A stretch of 64,000 nt of DNA from Roseburia_D yibonii. Lineage in GTDB: Bacteria > Bacillota > Clostridia > Lachnospirales > Lachnospiraceae. The notes beneath the pieces were generated by a model. That model ran no database searches. It saw only the letters and a program-made list of their open reading frames with translations, and had not been told where the DNA came from. Shown here piece after piece: positions 57,856 to 64,000 of the stretch; position 1 is the stretch's first letter, and each line of letters begins with the position of its first letter. The translations under genes and the position numbers were made by a program. Location of the stretch: assembly GCF_014297335.1 (NCBI RefSeq), contig NZ_JACOQH010000007.1, positions 1-64,000 of the forward strand, in the 5' to 3' direction.

Positions 57856-60159
57856 ATGTTTCGGCAAGATTTTGCATGGGGCGTTGCGAGCAGCGCCTAC
57901 CAGATCGAAGGAAGAGATAAAGAGGATGGCTGTGGGAAAAACATATGGGACACCTTTACGGAGGAAGGCCGTGTTTACGAGAACCAGAATGCTTATGTGA
58001 GCTGTGATGAGATCCACCGCTACAAAGAAGATTTTGCGCTGATGCGTCTGCTCGGGATCAGGGCGTACCGCTTTTCCCTAAGCTGGGCCAGAATCCTGCC
58101 GGAGGGAACCGGCAAGGTCAATGAAAAGGCGATCGCGCTCTACCGCGATATGATCCTTGAGATGAAAAAGAACGGAATCACGCCGTACATCACCCTGTAT
58201 CACTGGGAGTTTCCACAGGCGCTCCAGGATAGGGGCGGCTGGTTAAACGAGGACGTGATCGGCTGGTTCGGGGAATACGCGAAAGTCGTTGCGGAGAATT
58301 TCTCGGATCTGTGTGAATATTTCTTCACGCTGAATGAGCCGCAGTGTTTTGTAGGGCTTGGACACCTGTCCGGGGTTCATGCGCCGGGCAAAAAGATGGA
58401 GATCAAAGAGACATTCCAGATCGCGCATAACGCACTGCGCGCACACGGGCAGGCAGTGATCAACCTGCGGAAATACGCGAAGCAGGAGATCAAGATCGGC
58501 TATGCGCCGACCTGTGGCGTGGCTTATCCGGCGACCGACAGCAAAGAGGATATCGAAGCGGCAAAGAAAGTTTATTTCGGATTTTATAACCCGATCGATA
58601 ACTGGACATGGAATGTGGCATGGTTTTCCGATCCGGTGTTCCTCGGAAGTTATCCGAAGGAAGGACTGGAAAAATATAAGGAGTATCTGCCCAAGATCAC
58701 AAAGGAAGATATGGAACTGATCCATCAGCCGATTGATTTCATGGGACAGAATATTTACAATGGCTATCCGGTGCGCGCCGGAGCAGATGGGGAGCCGGAG
58801 TTCGTATCACGCGAGCCGGGCTTTGCCAAGACGGCGGCAAACTGGCCGGTGACGCCCGGGGCGTTTTACTGGGGCGTGCGTTTCCTCTCGGAGCGCTATC
58901 ATCTGCCACTCTACATTACAGAAAACGGAATGTCCTGCCACGACAATGTGTCACGCGATGGCAGAGTACATGATCCGAATCGCATCCAGTTTCTGGATGA
59001 ATATCTTTCCGCACTCTGCCGGGCAAATGATGACGGCGCGGATGTCAGGGGATATTTCCTGTGGACATTTCTTGATAATTTTGAATGGGATAAAGGATAC
59101 AATGAAAGATTCGGCATTGTATATGTCGATTTTGCAACACAAAAAAGGATTGTAAAGGATTCCGCCTACTGGTATCAGAAGGTGATCGAATCCAACGGAA
59201 AGGAGCTTGGAATGAACAAACAGGAGACACCAATTTTATTTTTGAACCCGGTATTTACCCACAATATCTGGGGAGGAACCAGACTGCGCACCGATTTCGG
59301 CTATGAAGTAGAGGGCGATGATATCGGCGAATGCTGGGGCGTTGCGGCGCATCAGAACGGAGATGACACGATCCGTGAAGGCATTTATGCCGGAAAGAAA
59401 CTGTCACAGTTGTGGAAAGAAGAGCCGGGACTTTTCGGAAATGTGGATATCGACCGTTTCCCGCTTCTCATCAAGATCATTGACGCAAAGGACGATCTGA
59501 GTATCCAGGTTCATCCGAACGACGAATACGCAAAGGTAAATGAGAACGGCTCTTTCGGAAAGACCGAGTGCTGGTACATCATTGACTGCCCGGAAAACGC
59601 ATCCCTCGTGATCGGTCATAACGCGAAGACCAAAGAGGAATTGAGCGACATGATCCATCAGGGAAGATGGAAAGAATTTATCCGTGAGATCCCGGTAAAG
59701 AAAGGTGATTTCATCCAGATCGATCCGGGTACGGTACATGCGATCAAGGGAGGTCTTATGATCCTTGAGACACAGCAGAACAGTGATATCACTTACCGTG
59801 TATACGATTACGACAGACTTTCCAATGGAAAGCCAAGAGAACTGCATGTCGAAAAGAGTATCGATGTGATCACAGTTCCGGCAAAATCTGTGGAAGACAG
59901 TGTAAAATCCGCTGCGCATGTGGAAAAGAACAAATTAAACGAACTGTATTCCTGCCAGTATTACAAGGTGTTTAAGATCGAGCTGGACGGAAAGATGGAG
60001 TTTGAGCAGGAATATCCGTTCCTTATCATGTCTGTACTGGAAGGGGATGCACTGTTAAACGGACAGCGTATCAAAAAGGGAGATCACTTTATTCTTCCAA
60101 ACGGATATGGAAAAGTAGAACTTCAGGGAAATCTGGAGATCATCGCATCTACGATCTAA
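57856..60159 (+). CDS. Fused GH1 beta-glycosidase and mannose-6-phosphate isomerase
   Basis: One frame of 767 codons. Residues 1-452 are a complete GH1 TIM barrel: acid/base Glu161 (TLNEPQ), nucleophile Glu356 (YITENGM), closing DNFEWDKGYNERFG. Residues 453-767 are a complete type I phosphomannose isomerase, beginning MNKQETPILFLNPVF, with the zinc/active-site parts LSIQVHPNDEYA, GKTECWYI, PGTVHAIKGG and YRVYDYDR. There is no linker. The internal ATG at 59212 has its own AAAGGAG (59199-59205) at good spacing, so free isomerase may also be made. GH1 would remove terminal glucose or mannose from (gluco)manno-oligosaccharides; ManA converts mannose 6-phosphate to fructose 6-phosphate. Confidence 0.9.
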   Translation: MFRQDFAWGVASSAYQIEGRDKEDGCGKNIWDTFTEEGRVYENQNAYVSCDEIHRYKEDFALMRLLGIRAYRFSLSWARILPEGTGKVNEKAIALYRDMILEMKKNGITPYITLYHWEFPQALQDRGGWLNEDVIGWFGEYAKVVAENFSDLCEYFFTLNEPQCFVGLGHLSGVHAPGKKMEIKETFQIAHNALRAHGQAVINLRKYAKQEIKIGYAPTCGVAYPATDSKEDIEAAKKVYFGFYNPIDNWTWNVAWFSDPVFLGSYPKEGLEKYKEYLPKITKEDMELIHQPIDFMGQNIYNGYPVRAGADGEPEFVSREPGFAKTAANWPVTPGAFYWGVRFLSERYHLPLYITENGMSCHDNVSRDGRVHDPNRIQFLDEYLSALCRANDDGADVRGYFLWTFLDNFEWDKGYNERFGIVYVDFATQKRIVKDSAYWYQKVIESNGKELGMNKQETPILFLNPVFTHNIWGGTRLRTDFGYEVEGDDIGECWGVAAHQNGDDTIREGIYAGKKLSQLWKEEPGLFGNVDIDRFPLLIKIIDAKDDLSIQVHPNDEYAKVNENGSFGKTECWYIIDCPENASLVIGHNAKTKEELSDMIHQGRWKEFIREIPVKKGDFIQIDPGTVHAIKGGLMILETQQNSDITYRVYDYDRLSNGKPRELHVEKSIDVITVPAKSVEDSVKSAAHVEKNKLNELYSCQYYKVFKIELDGKMEFEQEYPFLIMSVLEGDALLNGQRIKKGDHFILPNGYGKVELQGNLEIIASTI

Positions 60160-60181
60160 GATCAGAGACAGAGAGAAAAAA

Positions 60182-60218
60182 AAGCAGGTTACGGTGTTGC
60201 CGTACCTGCTGCTTTTTT
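60182..60218. terminator. Bidirectional terminator ending the mannan operon
   Basis: GCAGGTTACGG and CCGTACCTGC pair with one bulged T, loop TGTTG, flanked by an A-run on the left and TTTTTT on the right. It overlaps the final codons of the convergent L,D-transpeptidase gene. Confidence 0.85.
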
Positions 60219-61691
60219 GTCTGCATCCGGATCGGTATACGAATACGCATTGGAGATTTTTGCAGAATTGGAAGTTAAGGAAACCGGCTCTCTGTAATAG
60301 GCGACAACCGGAGTGCCGACTTCGATGTTCTGGTAAATAGCGGTCGCGCAGTCGTATGGGACATTGATACAGCCGTGCGAGCCGGAATTGATATAGATGT
60401 TGCCGCCAAAGGCACTGCGCCAGGCAGCGTCGTGGATGCCGACGTTGTAGGCAAACGGCATAAAATACGTTACATTGGATTCGTAGTCCTCGCCCTTTAA
60501 AACAGCAGGGCTCTGGCGGTAGACGATCTTGTAGATCCCGTCCGGGGAACCGTTGCCATTGGAAAGTTTTCCCGAAACAATGTCCGCCTCGGTCACAAGG
60601 GAACCTTCCTTATAATACCAGAGATGCTGATTGGTATAGTCGATCTCCACATAGGTATTTCCAATGTCGTCTGCTGATCTCTGGATCGCGCGCTGCTCAT
60701 AAACCGGCTCTCTGGAAATAGCGGTACCGGTGGCAAGATCCGCAGAAATCTGCTCTGCCTCTTTTTTCTTGGCAACGACCCAGCCGTAATCACCGCCGCC
60801 GATCACTATGGTGTCCCCTTTTGTCGTGATAAAATTCCGCTTGCGGCCGTAGGTGTTATATTTGCTGGCAAGCGACTGAACATAAGCAGTAAGTTTGGCC
60901 TGATTTAGTGATACACTGTAATCGTCACCGATCTCGATCCAGTCTGCAGTCGTATTCCGGTCGAGCACTTCATTCTGATCGGTGATGTCATAGGTGATTG
61001 AAGTGGAGAGCCAGGTATTTATGGTGTCCATGCATGCGGTCAGAGCCGGATCATCGGATGTCACGGAAGGCGCGAGATAGTCGCTGTCCGTCAGCGTGAG
61101 CGTTGTCTCACCGGCGGACACGGCATCCGCAACATCTTTTTGGACTTCGTCGATGAGCAGGTGTGTACCCGGTGTTTCTGCAACCAGGGTGTAGCCATTG
61201 TCGGTCTTTTCGATGTAAGCGTCTATGGGTTCGGTGATATTTTCAGGCAGAAAACAAGGCAGTGCCGCAACAGCATCAGACAAAAGGTCGCTGTCGTAGG
61301 TCACGGTCGTCTCCAGATCAAGCGAAGTTCCGGAAAACAGGGCGCGTGGCCATGCAAGGGAGTTCTGCTCCTGTAAGAGCGTTTCTTCCCTGGAGCCCGG
61401 CACATAGATATAGTCGATGTCAGCCGCGCGGATGTGGTATTTGTTTCCATCCCGGTCGTAGATCGTAAGGAGGTAGGATTCGGACGCTTCTTTTATCTTG
61501 TCCTTTGCCTCATCCGGAGTCATGCCGCTGACGGACAGACCGTTGATCTCGGTGCGCCATAAAAAATGGGAGCGGAAATAGACCGCAAAAACAATATATA
61601 AAATAAGGAACAGTAAAACCGGGATCCCAAAGCCAAGGATCAGCCCCTTCGTGAGGCAGGAACGCCGCCTTCTTTTTCTTCTTTTTGGCAT
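60189..61691 (-). CDS. L,D-transpeptidase (YkuD) with PG-binding repeats, membrane anchored
   Basis: The 500-residue protein has an R/K-rich cytoplasmic start, one membrane helix (about residues 16-38), two peptidoglycan-binding (PG_binding_4-like) repeats (about 45-330), and a YkuD catalytic domain (about 345-470) with HDAAWRSAFGG and SHGCINVP, where the Cys is the nucleophile. It acts outside the membrane, forming 3-3 cross-links or anchoring proteins in the wall. AAAGGA precedes the start. The last codons are written by the terminator hairpin. Confidence 0.92.
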   Translation of the reverse strand: MPKRRKRRRRSCLTKGLILGFGIPVLLFLILYIVFAVYFRSHFLWRTEINGLSVSGMTPDEAKDKIKEASESYLLTIYDRDGNKYHIRAADIDYIYVPGSREETLLQEQNSLAWPRALFSGTSLDLETTVTYDSDLLSDAVAALPCFLPENITEPIDAYIEKTDNGYTLVAETPGTHLLIDEVQKDVADAVSAGETTLTLTDSDYLAPSVTSDDPALTACMDTINTWLSTSITYDITDQNEVLDRNTTADWIEIGDDYSVSLNQAKLTAYVQSLASKYNTYGRKRNFITTKGDTIVIGGGDYGWVVAKKKEAEQISADLATGTAISREPVYEQRAIQRSADDIGNTYVEIDYTNQHLWYYKEGSLVTEADIVSGKLSNGNGSPDGIYKIVYRQSPAVLKGEDYESNVTYFMPFAYNVGIHDAAWRSAFGGNIYINSGSHGCINVPYDCATAIYQNIEVGTPVVAYYREPVSLTSNSAKISNAYSYTDPDADKKAAGTATP

Positions 61692-61935
61692 AATAAATCC
61701 TTTCTGTGAATAACCTGTTGTTTATTACCTAAGATAGCACAAAACCTGAAAAAAAGGTAGTGAAAAAATCAGGTATTTAATGGAATAAAGGAAAAATTAA
61801 GAAACGCGTCTGGGAATGGAGAGGTGACAGTTTATAGATATGCTGTGCAGGCGGAAAAAATGAAAAGAAATGATTGTTTTTTTTGAAGGAAAAGAATAAA
61901 ATAGTCCTGATAATGAGGAATATGAGGGGGAGCAT

Positions 61936-63105
61936 ATGATAGAACTGTTAGCAAAGCTTTTATTAAAAGATACATCAGACAGCAAAGATCCCGCGGTGCG
62001 CAGGGGATATGGAAGGATCAGCTGCATCGTGGGGATCGTTTTGAACATTATCCTGTTTGCCGGGAAATATATGGCGGGCATGCTCAGCCGGTCGGTCGCG
62101 GTCATGGCGGATTCCTTTAACAATCTCTCGGATGCCGGCTCTTCGGTCATCACCCTTGTCGGTTTTCAGATGGCGGGAAAGAAGGCAGATCTGGAGCATC
62201 CGTTCGGACACGGAAGGGTGGAATACCTCTCCGGGCTTATCGTGTCCGCGATGATTCTCGTCATGGGCGTCGAACTGTTACGGACTTCCGTAAAAAAGAT
62301 CATCCACCCGGAGACGGTGGATACCAGCCTGGTGGCGTTCGTGGTACTGATCGCCGCGATCTGCGTGAAACTTTATATGGCTTCTTATAATAGGAAGATA
62401 GGAAAAAAGATCAATTCGGCGGCGATGAAAGCGACAGCCGCGGACAGTCTGAGTGACGTGGTGGCTACGAGCGTGGTCTTTCTCTCCATGCTGATCACAA
62501 AATTTACCGGACGAAATGTCGATGGGATCTGCGGTGTGCTGGTCGCGCTCTTTATCCTGCAGACCGGTTATGGGGCGGCGAAAGATACGTTAAGCCCGCT
62601 GCTTGGGCAGGCGCCGAGACCGGAACTGGTAGAACAGATCGATCAGATCGTCATGTCACATGGGCAGATCGTCGGGATGCATGATCTCATCGTGCATGAT
62701 TACGGACCTGGCAGATGTATGATTTCACTGCATGCGGAAGTGCCGGGGGATGGAGGAATTTACGAGATGCATGACCTGATCGATTCCATCGAGCGGGAGC
62801 TGAAAGAGAAGCTGGACTGTGACGCGGTGATCCATATGGATCCGATCAACGTAAATGATGCGGAGGTCGCCGGCATGAAGCAGAAAGTGTCGGACATCAT
62901 CACTGCGGAAAATGACCGGATGAGCATTCATGATTTCCGTATGATCAAGGGACCGACCCATACCAATGTGGTGTTTGATATTGTCCTGCCCGGCGACTGC
63001 AAGATGAGTGATGAGGAGGCAAAGCGCTGGGTTTCGGAGCTGATGGAGAAAAATTTTGAAAATGTGTACGCGATCGTAAACGTAGACCATGATTATACGC
63101 GCTGA
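61936..63105 (+). CDS. Cation diffusion facilitator (CDF) metal exporter
   Basis: The 389-residue protein has six helices and the CDF metal sites ADSFNNLSD (helix 2) and ADSLSDVVAT (helix 5), then a cytoplasmic domain from about residue 215. The HPFGHGRVEYLSG loop is typical of the FieF/MntA-like group. The C-terminal part is about 80-100 residues longer than FieF, with a second small domain (VSDIITAENDRMSIHDFRMI). It probably exports Zn2+, Mn2+ or Fe2+ by proton antiport. GAGGGGGAGC precedes the start. It stands alone. Confidence 0.9.
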   Translation: MIELLAKLLLKDTSDSKDPAVRRGYGRISCIVGIVLNIILFAGKYMAGMLSRSVAVMADSFNNLSDAGSSVITLVGFQMAGKKADLEHPFGHGRVEYLSGLIVSAMILVMGVELLRTSVKKIIHPETVDTSLVAFVVLIAAICVKLYMASYNRKIGKKINSAAMKATAADSLSDVVATSVVFLSMLITKFTGRNVDGICGVLVALFILQTGYGAAKDTLSPLLGQAPRPELVEQIDQIVMSHGQIVGMHDLIVHDYGPGRCMISLHAEVPGDGGIYEMHDLIDSIERELKEKLDCDAVIHMDPINVNDAEVAGMKQKVSDIITAENDRMSIHDFRMIKGPTHTNVVFDIVLPGDCKMSDEEAKRWVSELMEKNFENVYAIVNVDHDYTR

Positions 63106-63184
63106 ATTGCAAAAATCGTATAAAAAATCATAAAAGACAAAAAATGCCGAAAATTTACAAAAATTCCCAAAACACGCCAGAATG

Positions 63185-63193
63185 TGCTATAAT
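63185..63193 (+). promoter_or_regulatory. Extended -10 promoter of the last chemoreceptor gene
   Basis: TGCTATAAT, 63 bases before the ATG at 63256; TTCCCA at 63164-63169 is a weak -35 with an 18-base spacer. Confidence 0.5.
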
Positions 63194-63255
63194 AAGTATA
63201 TGCAAATATGATAACCGTCGGTCAAAAGCACTGGCGTAAAAAGGGAGAAAAAGAT

Positions 63256-64000
63256 ATGAGAGCAAAAGGGAAAAGTGTAAAAACGTCACTCATGTCCCTG
63301 TGTATGGGGAATGTATTAGTAGCCTGTCTGATCATTGGCATTGTAGCGATCATCAGCATAAGAACAACGACCACGATGGCGGTCAGTGATTATGAGGACG
63401 CGATGAACAATGGTTACAATCAGGAGATCAAGTCGCAGGTACAGTCTGTGATCACGATCCTGCAGGCGGAATATGACAAATGCGAAGCCGGGGATCTGAC
63501 AGAGGAAGAAGCGAAGAAAGAAGCGGCTGAGATCGTGCGCGCGATGCGTTACGGAGATGCGGGAGATGGCTATTTCTGGATTGATGATACCGATTACAAC
63601 CTTGTCATGCATCCGATCCTGCCGGATCAGGAAGGAAATAACCGCTACGACCTGGAAGATCAGAATGGGGTCATGATCATCCAGGAGATCATGAAAGTGG
63701 CGCAGAGTGCAGATGGCGGCGGCTTTAATGAATTTTATTTCACAAAATCCGATGGTGTTACAGTTGCGCCTAAAGTAGCGTATTCCCAGATCTTTAAACC
63801 GTGGGGATGGGTCGTGTCTACCGGAAATTATGTGGATGACATGCAGGCAGAGATGGCATCCGTAGAGAACAGTATCAGTTCTAACTTTGCGGCACTTTGT
63901 GTTGTGATCGCGGTTGTGGCAGTGATCATGGCGGTGATTTCGCTGATCATTTCCAAAGTTTATGGAAACCGGATCTGCAAGCCACTCGTAAAGATCCAGG
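63256..64000 (+). CDS. Methyl-accepting chemotaxis protein with Cache_2 sensor (partial)
   Basis: The frame is open from ATG 63256 to the window edge, 248 codons, and is cut by it. It has TM1 (about residues 13-36), an external single-Cache domain (about 40-205) with the hallmark DGYFWIDDTDYNLVMHPILPDQEG and KPWGWVVSTGNYVDD, TM2 (about 213-235) and the beginning of HAMP. The signalling domain lies beyond the window. Such Cache_2 receptors usually bind small organic acids. AAGGGAG precedes the start. Confidence 0.88.
   Translation, partial: MRAKGKSVKTSLMSLCMGNVLVACLIIGIVAIISIRTTTTMAVSDYEDAMNNGYNQEIKSQVQSVITILQAEYDKCEAGDLTEEEAKKEAAEIVRAMRYGDAGDGYFWIDDTDYNLVMHPILPDQEGNNRYDLEDQNGVMIIQEIMKVAQSADGGGFNEFYFTKSDGVTVAPKVAYSQIFKPWGWVVSTGNYVDDMQAEMASVENSISSNFAALCVVIAVVAVIMAVISLIISKVYGNRICKPLVKIQ

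Overview
The window looks like the chromosome of a motile, Gram-positive gut anaerobe of the Lachnospiraceae, most like Roseburia or Agathobacter (Eubacterium rectale group). This placement is inferred from gene content, not from a marker gene. The clues are lipoprotein sugar-binding proteins with MsmF/MsmG-type permeases and no local ATPase, strong AGGAGG ribosome binding sites, several chemoreceptors with CheW, heterodimeric ABC exporters, and a full set of beta-mannan phosphorolysis genes. No rRNA, tRNA or CRISPR array was seen. One complete insertion sequence (IS1182 type) is present.

Layout. 1-3000: a decayed ABC-transporter scrap, a GNAT acetyltransferase, an M20 amidohydrolase, and a scar where a PPOX gene, an HxlR regulator and a nitroreductase have all lost their 3' ends. 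3047-8992: a membrane-anchored serine hydrolase with a two-component system, then a c-di-GMP phosphodiesterase. 9189-18735: two GH94 phosphorylases, an AraC regulator and a sugar ABC importer of unknown substrate; a shared 17-bp motif links the two halves. 18837-26107: CheW, a CgeB-like glycosyltransferase, an aldo/keto reductase, a LysR regulator and a heterodimeric ABC exporter. 26196-32749: a small membrane protein, a MATE exporter, a GH113 beta-mannan hydrolase, a phosphohexomutase, a CPBP protease and a Nudix hydrolase.

32791-60159 is a large mannan/galactomannan region: GH36, the IS element, a sugar-binding lipoprotein paired with a chemoreceptor, a LacI regulator, GH2 beta-mannosidase, a second GH36, an AraC regulator, the mannan binding protein and permeases, mannobiose 2-epimerase, two GH130 phosphorylases, a CE17-type acetylesterase, a second chemoreceptor, and one reading frame joining GH1 to mannose-6-phosphate isomerase. 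60189-64000: L,D-transpeptidase, a cation diffusion facilitator, and the start of a third chemoreceptor cut by the window edge.

How it works together. Acetylated, galactosylated (gluco)manno-oligosaccharides would be bound by the lipoprotein at 47162 and imported by the permeases. Inside the cell they would be deacetylated (CE17), stripped of galactose (GH36) and of terminal glucose or mannose (GH1, GH2, GH113). The epimerase turns mannobiose into mannosyl-glucose, the two GH130 enzymes release mannose 1-phosphate, the mutase at 29161 gives mannose 6-phosphate, and ManA makes fructose 6-phosphate. Short shared motifs upstream of GH113, GH36, lacI, the binding protein and the permeases suggest one regulon. 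Two chemoreceptors inside the region suggest that sugar sensing and motility are linked to it. No secreted endo-mannanase lies in the window.
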